A DNA stretch of 64,000 nucleotides from Chromatiaceae bacterium (GTDB lineage: Bacteria; Pseudomonadota; Gammaproteobacteria; Chromatiales; Chromatiaceae): the NCBI GenBank assembly GCA_024235215.1, contig JACKMU010000006.1, positions 248,001 to 312,000 of the forward strand. Direction: 5' to 3'. Positions within the stretch are counted from its first letter, which is position 1; each line of letters begins with the position of its first letter. Shown one piece after another: positions 35,099 through 43,539 of the stretch. The notes under the pieces are model-generated. The model was not told the origin of the DNA and did no database searches. It saw only the letters and a list, made by a program, of their open reading frames with translations. A program made the position numbers and the translations under genes.

Positions 35099-36142
35099 AT
35101 GAAAACCCCTGCAGACTTCTATAAACCGCTGGCTATTGGCGCCCCCACCCCGTGGCGCGAACTGCCGGTGGTGCTCGAACGCACCATCCATTTCTTTCCG
35201 CCGCATATCGAGAAAATGCGCGCCAAGGTACCGGCGATGGCGCAACAGGTGGACGTGCTGTTGGGGAATCTCGAGGACGCCATTCCGATCGAAGCAAAGG
35301 AGGCCGCCCGTGCCGGCTTTATCGAAGTGGCCAAAGCGGTCGATTTCGGCGCTACCGGTCTGTGGAGCCGGGTCAACGCGCTCAACAGCCCCTGGGGGCT
35401 CGACGACATCCTGCAGATCGTCGAAGTCGTCGGCAACAAGGTGGATGTGCTGATGATTCCCAAGGTTGAGGGGCCATGGGACATCCATTATGTCGACCAG
35501 CTGCTGGCTCAGCTGGAGGCCAAGCACAAGGTGACCAAGCCGATTCTGATCCACGCCATCCTGGAGACCGCTCAGGGGGTGAAAAATGTGAATGAGATCG
35601 CCCAGGCCAGCCCGCGCATGCATGGCATGAGTCTGGGTCCGGCGGACCTGGCTGCGTCGCGCGGCATGAAGACCACCCGCGTCGGTGGTGGCCACCCCTT
35701 CTACGGTGTATTGGCAGATGCGGGTGCAGAGGGTGGAGAGCGCGCCTTCTACCAGCAGGATCTCTGGCACTACACGGTGGCGCGTATGGTGGATGCCTGT
35801 ATGGCCAACGGGCTGAAAGCGTTTTATGGACCCTTCGGCGACTTCGACGATGATGATGCCTGCCGGGCCCAGTTTCGCAACGCCTTCCTGCAGGGGTGCG
35901 TCGGCACCTGGACGCTGCATCCAAAACAGATAGAGATCGCCAAGGACGTATTCAGCCCGGAGGTCAAAGAGGTGCTGTTCGCCAAACGCATACTGGAGGC
36001 GATGCCGGATGGTTCCGGCGCCGTACTGATTGATGGCAAGATGCAGGACGATGCCACCTGGAAGCAGGCCAATGTGATCGTCAAACTGGCAAAAATGGTG
36101 GCCAGCAGAGATCCGGAGCGTGGCGCTGCCTACGGTCTCTGA
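35099..36142 (+). CDS. mcl: Malyl-CoA / beta-methylmalyl-CoA / citramalyl-CoA lyase, Chloroflexus-type
   Basis: A 347-residue lyase of the same superfamily but of another branch. Segments such as NFYKPLAIGAP-like DFYKPLAIGAPTPWRELPVV, VDVLLGNLEDAIPIEAKEAA, LWSRVNALNSPWGLDDI, MIPKVEGPWDIHYVDQ and SLGPADLAASRGMKTTRVGG are, from memory, those of the trifunctional Mcl of the 3-hydroxypropionate bi-cycle. That enzyme forms beta-methylmalyl-CoA and also splits citramalyl-CoA to pyruvate and acetyl-CoA. GAGGAGAG precedes the ATG. Paired with mct and meh downstream, citramalyl-CoA cleavage is the likely main role here. Confidence 0.87.
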   Translation: MKTPADFYKPLAIGAPTPWRELPVVLERTIHFFPPHIEKMRAKVPAMAQQVDVLLGNLEDAIPIEAKEAARAGFIEVAKAVDFGATGLWSRVNALNSPWGLDDILQIVEVVGNKVDVLMIPKVEGPWDIHYVDQLLAQLEAKHKVTKPILIHAILETAQGVKNVNEIAQASPRMHGMSLGPADLAASRGMKTTRVGGGHPFYGVLADAGAEGGERAFYQQDLWHYTVARMVDACMANGLKAFYGPFGDFDDDDACRAQFRNAFLQGCVGTWTLHPKQIEIAKDVFSPEVKEVLFAKRILEAMPDGSGAVLIDGKMQDDATWKQANVIVKLAKMVASRDPERGAAYGL

Positions 36143-36216
36143 GGCAATCGACCTTCCCGGTCCGGGTCTATCCGCCTGCTCAATAGCGGAGCAGCTGAAC
36201 GTATGCTTTCTATCCG

Positions 36217-36240
36217 CCCCTCTCCCGACGTGGAGAGGGG
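36217..36240. other. 9-bp hairpin between convergent genes
   Basis: CCCCTCTCC (36217-36225) pairs exactly with GGAGAGGGG (36232-36240) around six bases. It lies between the lyase stop and the exporter stop and probably ends transcription in one or both directions, though no T run follows. Confidence 0.55.
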
Positions 36241-36241
36241 A

Positions 36242-37033
36242 CTAACGCAGCAGCAACTTGATACCCACCAATGCGAGCACTCCCGCGATGGCGGGACGCA
36301 GCAGCTTCTCTGGCAGCCTGGAGCCCAGATGAGCACCGAGCAACACGCCGGGAATGGAACCGAGCAACAGCAAGCCCAGTAACTTGAAGTCGACATTGCC
36401 GAGGTAGATATGGCCAGCACCCGCGACCAACGCCAGCGGAATGGCGTGAGCCAGATCGGTGCCCACCAATTTGATCGGTGTCAGCCGTAGCGGATAGAGA
36501 AAAACCAGCATCACCGAGCCGAGCGCACCGGCACCGATGGAGGTGAGTGTGACCAGCACTCCCAGACAGATACCGGCCAGCACCGTCAGCGGAGGTTGCA
36601 ATTTTTTGAACGGGATCGGGTCATTGATACGCGCGAAACGTCCGATGCGGTTCAGCCAGGGCTTGCCGACCATCGCCAGTGAGGTGAACAGTAGTGCGAA
36701 CGCGAGTGTGGTGATGATCACTCCCTCCCCGATACTTTGGGCATTGGTCAGGTGCATCCAGCTCAGCGTGGCTGTGGCTGCCGGCAGGCTGCCGATGGCC
36801 AGGCGGCGCACTACCTGCCAATCCACATTGCCTTTTGCGCTATGCATGCCAACCCCGAACATCTTGGTGAGTGAGGCATAGAGAAGATCGGTCCCCACCG
36901 CCGTTTGCGGCGCCACCCCCAGTAACAGCACCAGCAGTGGAGTCATCATGGCGCCCCCACCGATTCCCGTTGCCCCCACCACGCTGCCCACCAACAGACC
37001 AGCCAGTGGGAAGTAAAAAAAACTCATATCCAT
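36242..37033 (-). CDS. TauE/SafE family membrane protein (putative sulfite/organosulfonate exporter)
   Basis: A 263-residue polytopic protein with about eight transmembrane helices. Opening FPLAGLLVGSVVGATGIGGGAMMTPLL carries the GxxxGATGIGGG motif of the TauE/SafE (DUF81) family, and the second half repeats it as LGVLVTLTSIGAGALGSVML. Family members export sulfite, sulfoacetate or related anions, or move sulfur compounds inward. In a sulfur oxidiser such a role is plausible, but the substrate is unknown. The gene lies antisense inside the methylmalyl-CoA module and splits it into two blocks. Confidence 0.85.
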   Translation of the reverse strand: MDMSFFYFPLAGLLVGSVVGATGIGGGAMMTPLLVLLLGVAPQTAVGTDLLYASLTKMFGVGMHSAKGNVDWQVVRRLAIGSLPAATATLSWMHLTNAQSIGEGVIITTLAFALLFTSLAMVGKPWLNRIGRFARINDPIPFKKLQPPLTVLAGICLGVLVTLTSIGAGALGSVMLVFLYPLRLTPIKLVGTDLAHAIPLALVAGAGHIYLGNVDFKLLGLLLLGSIPGVLLGAHLGSRLPEKLLRPAIAGVLALVGIKLLLR

Positions 37034-37684
37034 TTTGTGTCAAGAAACCCCAAGTGAACGTGACAAAAGAGCGTATCGCAGCTGGAGAATATAGCGGTAG
37101 CGGGAGAAAAAACTGCTTCTGCATGTATTATGTTGCGTATGCCCGGCATCCGTTGCGCCCGGGCTTGACTGCAAACGGACCGTCAAGCCCGGTCGCTGCG
37201 TGGTCAATTCCGCTACACTGAGTTCGTCGTTTATGACGCGTACCATGAGGGTGGCACGACGGTCTCGGTTGTTGATATCCCTTCGCCGGAGAGTAATGCA
37301 TTGGCCGGCACCATCCTGTCGGATGGTTTCAACGGAGGGAAAGAGAGTTTATGCTTGCTGTATCCAATCCGGAGGTGATGGGGGATAGTTCCGGTGCGGT
37401 GTTGTCCATGGATGCAGGACGATATTACCCGCAAGCAGAAAAGTGATCCTCAATGGCCAGAACGATGCCGGCAAAGTGCTGCAGTGCAGTGCCGTCGATG
37501 GACATTGACTACAGCGGTTTTCCCAGCCGGTTTCGGCCTGGTCGTCGATCTTCCACTCTGGGCAGTTGCGCGGTGGGTGAGACGGAGGTTTGATCGCTGT
37601 TACGATTTTTCCACTCCCCTCCTCTCTGGGCGTGGGGACTAAACCTGATGCAGTCGATTAGTTTGCAGAGCGAGCAATAGAGAT
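37034..37684. other. 651-base gap with a strong hairpin and a possible gene remnant
   Basis: An 11-bp perfect inverted repeat (CCGGGCTTGAC at 37159-37169, GTCAAGCCCGG at 37182-37192) is present. From about 37208 to 37374 one plus-strand frame lacks a start but has coding-like codon choice (it reads RYTEFVVYDAYHEGG then VVDIPSP) and ends in TGA at 37372-37374. I do not recognise it; it may be the remains of a small gene. The last 200 bases should hold the mct promoter. No strong boxes seen. Confidence 0.4.
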
Positions 37685-38932
37685 ATGTTCAAAATATTGG
37701 ATGGTATGCGGATCGTCGAAGCGTCAGCCTTCGTCGCCGCTCCTTTGGGTGGCATGACGCTGAGTCAGATGGGTGCGGATGTAATTCGCTTCGATCCGAT
37801 TCAGGGCGGTCTGGACGCGCATCGCTGGCCGATCACCGACAAGAACCAGAGTCTTTACTGGCCCGGGCTCAACAAGGGTAAAAGGTCGCTGGCGATAGAT
37901 ACCCGCAAGCCGGAGGGCCAGGAGATCATCCGCAACCTGATCACCGCTCCGGGTGAGGGCAGGGGGCTCTTTCTGACCAACTTTCCCGCCGCCCGGGGCT
38001 GGATGAGCTACGCCAGTCTGAAGCAGCACCGGGAGGATCTGATCATGGTCAACCTGCTCGGCAATCCGGACGGCAGTTCCGCGGTGGACTACACTGTCAA
38101 CTGTGCCACCGGCTTCCCCTATCTGACCGGCGATGCGGAGACCGAGGCGCGCCGTCATCCGGTGAATCATGTACTGCCCGCCTGGGATGCCATCGCCGGC
38201 ATCAATCTGGCGCTGGCGCTGCTGGCCGCGGAGCGCCACCGGCGTCTGACCGGACAGGGACAGCTGGTGAAGATCGCGCTCTCCGATATCGCCTTCGCGA
38301 TGACCGGCAATCTGGGCTATATTCAGGAGGCGCAGCTCAACGCGGCGGAGCGGCATACCCATGGCAACTATCTGTACGGTGCTTACGGCTGCGACTTCGA
38401 CACCAGCGACGGCAGACAGCTCTACATCGTGGTGGTTACCCACCGGATGTGGAGCGAACTGGGAAGCGCCACCGGATTGACCGGCACGTTTCACGCCATC
38501 GAGCAGCAACTGGGGCTGGACTTCCGGAAGGAGGGGGACCGTTTTCGGGCGAGCGATCAGATCTCCGAACCGTTGCGCGAGTGGTGCCAGCAGAGAACCC
38601 TGGCTGAAGTCGATCAGTGCTTCTCCGGGACCGGTGTCTGCTGGGGCCCCTATCAGACTTTCAAACAGATGGTCAGAGAGGATCCCCGGGTCTCCCCTGC
38701 CAACCCGATGTTTTCGATGATCGAGCAGCCCGGCATTGGCGAATATCTGGTGCCCGGCTCCCCGATCGACTTCGGTGCGTTCGAGCGGCAGCCGCCGCGG
38801 CGGGCACCGATCCTGGGTGAGCACACGGATGAGATACTCAGCCGGGATCTCGGTATGAGCGATGCGCAGATCGCGAAACTGCGTGATGCCGGGGTAGTCG
38901 CCGGCCCGGTCTTTCTGGAGGCGGAGCAGTGA
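37685..38932 (+). CDS. mct: Mesaconyl-CoA C1-C4 CoA transferase (2-methylfumaryl-CoA isomerase)
   Basis: A 415-residue class III (CaiB/BaiF) CoA transferase. It moves CoA within mesaconyl-CoA from the C1 to the C4 carboxyl, an intramolecular transfer specific to the 3-hydroxypropionate bi-cycle. The N-terminal LDGMRIVEASAFVAAPLGG, the GADVIRFDP strand, LNKGKRSLAIDTRKPEGQ, the VNCATGFPYLTGD patch and the LPAWDAIAGINLALALLAAE helix fit this family. Neighbours with meh and two lyases make Mct far more likely than other class III transferases. Its stop overlaps the GTG start of meh. Confidence 0.84.
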   Translation: MFKILDGMRIVEASAFVAAPLGGMTLSQMGADVIRFDPIQGGLDAHRWPITDKNQSLYWPGLNKGKRSLAIDTRKPEGQEIIRNLITAPGEGRGLFLTNFPAARGWMSYASLKQHREDLIMVNLLGNPDGSSAVDYTVNCATGFPYLTGDAETEARRHPVNHVLPAWDAIAGINLALALLAAERHRRLTGQGQLVKIALSDIAFAMTGNLGYIQEAQLNAAERHTHGNYLYGAYGCDFDTSDGRQLYIVVVTHRMWSELGSATGLTGTFHAIEQQLGLDFRKEGDRFRASDQISEPLREWCQQRTLAEVDQCFSGTGVCWGPYQTFKQMVREDPRVSPANPMFSMIEQPGIGEYLVPGSPIDFGAFERQPPRRAPILGEHTDEILSRDLGMSDAQIAKLRDAGVVAGPVFLEAEQ

Positions 38933-39780
38933 GCGAACAGTCCAAACCTTTAACTGACTGGATCGGTTCAACCGAGCAGCGGGAGGATCTGATCACACTC
39001 GCTCCGGCGCTGGGGGTGAGTGCACTGCTGGACCGTGCCGGACCGTTGCCGGAAAACGGCATGCCGCTGCCTGCGCTGTGGCACTGGTTCTATTTTCTGC
39101 CGCAGGTCCCCAACAGCCGGATTGGCGTGGATGGTCATCCGCAGCGCGGTGGATTTCTTCCTCCGGTGGAACTGCCACGGCGCATGTTTGCCGGTGCCAG
39201 AATGGAGTTTCTCCAGCCGCTGGTGATCGGTCTCCCTGCGCGTCGTGAGGGGGAGGTGCTCAAGGTGACCGAAAAATCGGGCAAGAGCGGTGCGCTGGTA
39301 TTCGTCACCGTCGAGTACCGGATCTACCAGAACGACCAGCTCGCTATCCGTGAGGAGCAGGATATTGTCTACAAGGAGGCGGGGGGGCGGATCGATTGCC
39401 CGGTGCCGCTGGCGCAGTGGCCGGCGGCGCCTGCCGGGGCATGGGTGCAGCTGGTGGAACCGAGCGAGGTGATGCTGTTTCGATTTTCCGCACTAACCTT
39501 CAATGCGCACCGGATTCACTACGACCGTCCCTACGCGATGAAAGAAGAGGGCTATCCCGGTCTGGTGGTGCATGGACCCTTGACCGCGTTGCTGCTGGCG
39601 GAACTGGCGGCGCAGCGCAGCGCGCGCAGATTGCGTGCCTACTCCTTTCAGGGCCGTGCACCGTTGTTTGATCTCTATCCGTTCAGATTGATCGGCTCAG
39701 CCGAGGGTGACAGCGTACTGCTGGAAGCGCAGGGTCCGATGGGGGAGACTGCGATGACAGCCAAGGCGCTGCTGGAATAA
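38929..39780 (+). CDS. meh: Mesaconyl-C4-CoA hydratase (3-methylfumaryl-CoA hydratase)
   Basis: A 283-residue MaoC-like/FAS1-dehydratase-type hydratase that adds water to mesaconyl-C4-CoA to give citramalyl-CoA. Recognisable are the LPALWHWFYFLPQ opening, GFLPPVELPRRMFAG, and the hot-dog active-site stretch RFSALTFNAHRIHYDRPYA followed by YPGLVVHGPLTALLL. It starts with GTG overlapping the mct stop by four bases, so the two enzymes are coupled. The product is the substrate of the lyase encoded at 35099. A related itaconyl-CoA hydratase activity cannot be excluded by sequence. Confidence 0.84.
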   Translation: MSEQSKPLTDWIGSTEQREDLITLAPALGVSALLDRAGPLPENGMPLPALWHWFYFLPQVPNSRIGVDGHPQRGGFLPPVELPRRMFAGARMEFLQPLVIGLPARREGEVLKVTEKSGKSGALVFVTVEYRIYQNDQLAIREEQDIVYKEAGGRIDCPVPLAQWPAAPAGAWVQLVEPSEVMLFRFSALTFNAHRIHYDRPYAMKEEGYPGLVVHGPLTALLLAELAAQRSARRLRAYSFQGRAPLFDLYPFRLIGSAEGDSVLLEAQGPMGETAMTAKALLE

Positions 39781-39821
39781 CCACTTGATCCGGTCTTGAT
39801 CGGATCGCTGGAGGGGAGTCA

Positions 39822-41759
39822 ATGAAGAGTAAAATTGTCAGCGCTGAAGAGGCTGTGGCGCTGGTGCATGACGAGAACACCATCTGCTGCAACGGTTTCG
39901 TTCAGAGTGGTATTCCGGAGGCGCTGCTGGAAGCGTTGGAAAAACGCTATCTGGAGACGGGCCACCCGAAGAATCTGCGTTTGTTTGCGGCTGCCGGGCA
40001 GGCGGACGGCAAGGAGCGGGGATTGAACCGGTTCGGCCATGAAGGGATGCTGCGCAAGGTGGTCTCCGGCAATTGGGGGCGTATGCCCAAGGTGGCCAAG
40101 CTGGCACTGGAGAACAAGATATTCGCCTACAACCTGCCCCAGGGAGTGATCTGCCAGCTCTACCGCACGCTCGCCTCGGGCAAACCGGGGTTTTTCTCCA
40201 AGGTGGGCTTGAACACCTACGTCGATCCCCGGCTGGAAGGGGGCAGGGTCAATGAGGGGACCACCAAGGATATCGTGAAGCTGGTCGAGGTGGAGGGGGA
40301 GGAGTGGCTCTTCTATACCGTCGGGACCGTCGATGTGGCTTTCATCCGGGGCACCACCGCGGATCCGTCGGGCAATATCACCATGGAGAAGGAGTCGCTG
40401 ACGCTGGACAACCTGGCGCAGGCAATGGCGGCGAAGAACTGCAACGGTATCGTCATCGCCCAGGTGGAGCGTATCGCCGAGCAGGGATCACTCAACCCGC
40501 GCAACGTGAAGATTCCCGGTATGCTGGTGGACTGCGTGGTGGTGGCGGAGCCGCACAACCATATGCAGAGTTACGTCTGTCAGTACAACCCTGCGCTGTC
40601 CAACGAGATCCGGGTACCCCTCGATTCACTGGAACCGATGCCACTCGACGAACGCAAGATCATCGCGCGCCGCGCCGCCTTTGAACTGCCGCCCAATGGT
40701 ATCGTCAACCTGGGTGTCGGTGTGCCGGAGGGGGTGGCCGCCATCGCCAACGAAGAGAAGATCAGCAAATACATCACCCTTACTTCCGAGGCGGGCACTG
40801 TGGGCGGTGTGCTTGCCAGCGGGGGCAATTTCGGCGCCGGGGTCAACGCCGACGCCATCTTCGATCAGAATCAGATGTTCGATTTCTACGACGGCGGCGG
40901 CCTGGACATGGCCTGTCTGGGCATGGCCGAGTGCGATGAGATGGGCAACGTCAATGTCAGTCGTTTCGGCCCCAGGTTGATCGGTTGTGGTGGCTTCATC
41001 AACATCAGTCAGAATGCGCGGCGCATGGTTTTTGCCGGCACCTTTACCGCAGGCGGCCTGCAGGTGGCTGTAGCCGACGGCAAACTGCAGATCCTGCAAG
41101 AGGGCAAAGCCCGTAAATTCGTTAAAAAAGTGAACCAGGTCTCCTTCAGCGGCGACTACGCAGTCAAAAAAGGGCAGCCGGTCTATTTCGTCACCGAGCG
41201 CTGCGTCTTCCAGCGTGGCCGCAAGGGGCTGGTGCTGACGGAGGTCGCGCCGGGGATAGATATCGCCAAAGATATCCTCGCCCACATGGATTTTACCCCG
41301 ATCATCCGCGATCCGGTGCTGATGGATAGCCGCATCTTCAGTGCAGCGCCGATGGGGCTGGAGGCGGATCTGCTCAATCTGGATCTGGCCGACCGCATCA
41401 GCTATGACCCGGCGCGTAACATTCTCTTCCTCAACTTCGAGGGGATGTACGTGCGCGTCAAAGCCGATATCGACAGCTTGCGCATACTGCTGGAGCAGCG
41501 CTGCCAGGAGATCGGTAAGCGGGTCGGAGTATTCGTCAACTACGATACTTTCCGCATCAACGAAAACGTGGCCGACGACCTGGCCGAAATGGATCGCTAC
41601 ATGCTGGAGCGTTACTGGACCAACATCACCCGCTACGCCACCAGCGCCTTCATGCGCATGAAACTGGACCAGGCTTTCTCCCAGCGCAACCTGGCACCGC
41701 ATGTGTTCGAACGCAAGGAGGAGGCGCAGGCGTTTCTGGCTACAACCAACGGCGATTGA
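39822..41759 (+). CDS. Acyl-CoA:acetate/3-ketoacid-type CoA transferase, long form
   Basis: A 645-residue family I CoA transferase with fused alpha and beta halves. The catalytic glutamate is in the LTSEAGTVGGVLASGG segment, and an N-terminal VHDENTICCNGFVQSGIPEALL marks the first half. About 130 extra residues at the C-terminus (from FEGMYVRVKADIDSLR onward) are an addition to the YdiF/propionate CoA-transferase core. In this module it could activate propionate, acetate, mesaconate or 3-hydroxypropionate by CoA exchange and so feed the methylmalyl-CoA route. GGAGGGGAG precedes the ATG. Substrates are inferred only from context. Confidence 0.8.
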   Translation: MKSKIVSAEEAVALVHDENTICCNGFVQSGIPEALLEALEKRYLETGHPKNLRLFAAAGQADGKERGLNRFGHEGMLRKVVSGNWGRMPKVAKLALENKIFAYNLPQGVICQLYRTLASGKPGFFSKVGLNTYVDPRLEGGRVNEGTTKDIVKLVEVEGEEWLFYTVGTVDVAFIRGTTADPSGNITMEKESLTLDNLAQAMAAKNCNGIVIAQVERIAEQGSLNPRNVKIPGMLVDCVVVAEPHNHMQSYVCQYNPALSNEIRVPLDSLEPMPLDERKIIARRAAFELPPNGIVNLGVGVPEGVAAIANEEKISKYITLTSEAGTVGGVLASGGNFGAGVNADAIFDQNQMFDFYDGGGLDMACLGMAECDEMGNVNVSRFGPRLIGCGGFINISQNARRMVFAGTFTAGGLQVAVADGKLQILQEGKARKFVKKVNQVSFSGDYAVKKGQPVYFVTERCVFQRGRKGLVLTEVAPGIDIAKDILAHMDFTPIIRDPVLMDSRIFSAAPMGLEADLLNLDLADRISYDPARNILFLNFEGMYVRVKADIDSLRILLEQRCQEIGKRVGVFVNYDTFRINENVADDLAEMDRYMLERYWTNITRYATSAFMRMKLDQAFSQRNLAPHVFERKEEAQAFLATTNGD

Positions 41760-41881
41760 AGGTGGCGTGCTGAAAACCCAGGCGCGGTCGCGGACAGCGG
41801 TGTCGGGTAAAAAGCGGCGGGTCTCTGCAGAGAGACTCCCGCCGCGTCGCGCACGACGGTCGTCTCACCGATTCGGACCGC

Positions 41882-42124
41882 TCAGAGTCCTTTATGGCTG
41901 CCGTCGCAGAACGGCTGGTCACCGGTTCGCTTGCAGCCGCAGAGATAGACTGTGCCGCTCTTCTCCGCAGTGAAGGCGATCGGCTCAAAGACCGTCTCAT
42001 GGTGTGATCCGTCACAAAACGGCTGATTGGCGCTGCGTCCGCAGGCGCACCAGTAATAGGTTTTGCCGGCTCTGACCTCAGTGGCGTAGGGGCTCTTCTG
42101 CGCGATTTCGGGTTGCTCTGACAT
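41882..42124 (-). CDS. CDGSH iron-sulfur protein with two clusters
   Basis: An 80-residue protein with two CDGSH-type [2Fe-2S] motifs, CACGRSANQPFCDGSHH (residues 26-42) and CGCKRTGDQPFCDGSHK (residues 62-78). Each has the three-Cys one-His ligand set. Small double-CDGSH proteins are soluble and linked to iron or redox balance. It converges on the CoA transferase gene and stands alone. Confidence 0.9.
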   Translation of the reverse strand: MSEQPEIAQKSPYATEVRAGKTYYWCACGRSANQPFCDGSHHETVFEPIAFTAEKSGTVYLCGCKRTGDQPFCDGSHKGL

Positions 42125-42273
42125 GCTGGTTCTCCGGTTGGATGTTAAGAAATCGGCCAGAATCGCAGTGCGGCGACCGGGCCACTCCTGAAGGCATCAA
42201 GGCGCTGATGTTCGGACAATCTGGATGCGCTTGAGATGAGGATTGTACCGCCCTTGTGGGGAATGGTTGCAAT

Positions 42274-42281
42274 GGGGTCAG
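42274..42281 (+). repeat. Isolated GGGGTCAG motif
   Basis: The octamer equals the left end of the REP-like element at 46642 and is the reverse complement of the motif at the end of the decayed transposase gene (62157-62164). It lies between the CDGSH gene and the LysR remnant. Alone it is weak evidence, but its position fits a decayed repeat boundary. Confidence 0.3.
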
Positions 42282-42383
42282 GGTTACGAATGGCGACAGG
42301 TTATTCTGAACTAACCAATAGATAAACCGGTATGCATAAGATTCACTGTTACGATATGGGTAACAAGGGACAGGTTCATTGAG

Positions 42384-42735
42384 ATGCAGACCCTGGTCGC
42401 CGTGGTCGAGCAGGGCAACGATCTTGCCATTCGGATCGGAAGTTGGCGGGTTCGTCACTGATTGCCCGCCAGCGCGCGACGACCCGGCTGGTGCTGTGTG
42501 CTTCACCACAGTACCTCGCGCATGCCGGCACGCCGCACCATCCCGACGAATCGGCGGAACATGAGCTGCTCGCTTACAGTTACATCAGCAGCGGCGACGA
42601 GTGGCCCGTCACAGGTCCTGACGGCCCGGTGACGGTCAGGGTTGCGCCGACGATGGGACCAACAATGACGACACCTGCCGGGCGGCTGCCCTGCTGCACC
42701 AGGGGATCATTCTGCAGCCCACCTTCACCAGGACG
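42384..42735 (+). pseudogene. LysR-type regulator remnant with internal deletion and frameshifts
   Basis: The first codons read MQTLVAVVEQG, the usual first helix of a LysR helix-turn-helix. They run straight into NDLAIRIG, which belongs to the effector-binding domain some 150-190 residues later, so the middle of the gene is gone. After a frame change the C-terminal half continues as SSLIARQRATTRLVLCASPQYL and AEHELLAYSYISSGDEW. After another frame change it reads CRAAALLHQGIILQPTF. Nothing functional can be made from it. It is the only content of the 1003-base gap 42125-43127 besides repeat sequence. Confidence 0.75.
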
Positions 42736-42970
42736 AGCGCCGTGCCATACTCAAAATGGCGTTAATCAGCCGGTTTGAATGAGGCACGTAGGCGTGAGGA
42801 AAACGCTGGCGTTGACTGTCCGGTGGCTATTGGCATCCTGTATTTGAGCTGATCATTGATGCGATAACTCATCTCTTCGATGGGGGAGGGTTGCGGCATG
42901 ATGGAGTGGCCAGCAGGGTGCACCGGCCGATCGGCATTGCGCCGTAGTTGCACCGTCATACCGCAACAGC

Positions 42971-43100
42971 ATTTCGCCTCCTCCCGATCAATCAGGGACG
43001 ATATTCAAAGCAACCAATCGCCGAAAAGTCGCATAGGACAATCGTTTGCTCGTGCCATCAGCCCGTGCTTGAGTGGATGCATGCAAAATAAGAGACCTGA
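42971..43100 (+). repeat. Degenerate REP-like element, copy A
   Basis: It shares a 21-base segment (TTCGCCTCCTCCCGRTCAAT core) with copy C at 46642-46771, and a 27-base segment around AGCAACCARTCGMCGAAAAG with copy B at 45671-45776. It ends in AAGAGACCTGATC, a decayed form of the AAGACCTGACCCC end of copy C. Confidence 0.6.
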
Positions 43101-43127
43101 TCTTTTCGCGTGCGTGACACGGCCTGT

Positions 43128-43511
43128 TCAGCGCCCCCGCCTGCCACCTCCTTGCCGATACTGGTGCATAGCACCTTGGCCAGCACTCTGGCCGTAACGG
43201 GCACGCTGTTCACCGCCTTCACCCTTGCCGTATGTGAAGGGATTACCATTTCTCTGGGTCTGGCCTGCTCCCTGGTGCTCGATACGATTGGTTTCGCGTA
43301 ATTGGGCACGTTCCTGCTCGCTCATCTGCTGCACGCGGTTCTGCAATTGCTGGCGCAGTTCGGCACGCTGTTCCGGGCTGGCTTCACGCAGCTGGGTACG
43401 CAGTCGGTTCATCTCTGCATCGCTGGCCGGAACCCGGTCTTCGGCGATTGCGTGACTGCCAAGAATGCTGATGCCGAAGGCGAACAGGATGGTTTTGATT
43501 TGGACGGACAT
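43128..43511 (-). CDS. Small secreted Gln/Arg-rich protein
   Basis: A 127-residue precursor with signal peptide MSVQIKTILFAFGISILGSHA. The mature part is helical and rich in Gln, Arg and Glu (RLRTQLREASPEQRAELRQQ, VQQMSEQERAQLRE) and ends in a Gly/Gln/Arg-rich low-complexity tail. I recognise no family; the spacing of residues resembles small periplasmic Spy/CpxP-like or ion-handling proteins only loosely. It diverges from the DUF6502 gene across a promoter with twin palindromes, which suggests co-regulation. GAGGAAAAGTAA precedes the ATG. Confidence 0.7.
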   Translation of the reverse strand: MSVQIKTILFAFGISILGSHAIAEDRVPASDAEMNRLRTQLREASPEQRAELRQQLQNRVQQMSEQERAQLRETNRIEHQGAGQTQRNGNPFTYGKGEGGEQRARYGQSAGQGAMHQYRQGGGRRGR

Positions 43512-43539
43512 TTACTTTTCCTCGGGTGATGGTATAAAA

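Noticed and set aside
36211..37643. Similarity between the hairpin at 36217-36240 and a CCCCTCC...GTGGGGACTAA stretch near 37612-37643
   Set aside because: Only the outer bases agree; too short and too rich in C/G to call a repeat family.
37724..38971. 415-codon open frame antisense to mct
   Set aside because: Mirror of the real CoA transferase gene; no family motif and no start signal.
40626..41702. 358-codon open frame antisense to the CoA transferase
   Set aside because: Shadow frame; the plus strand carries the clear catalytic motif.
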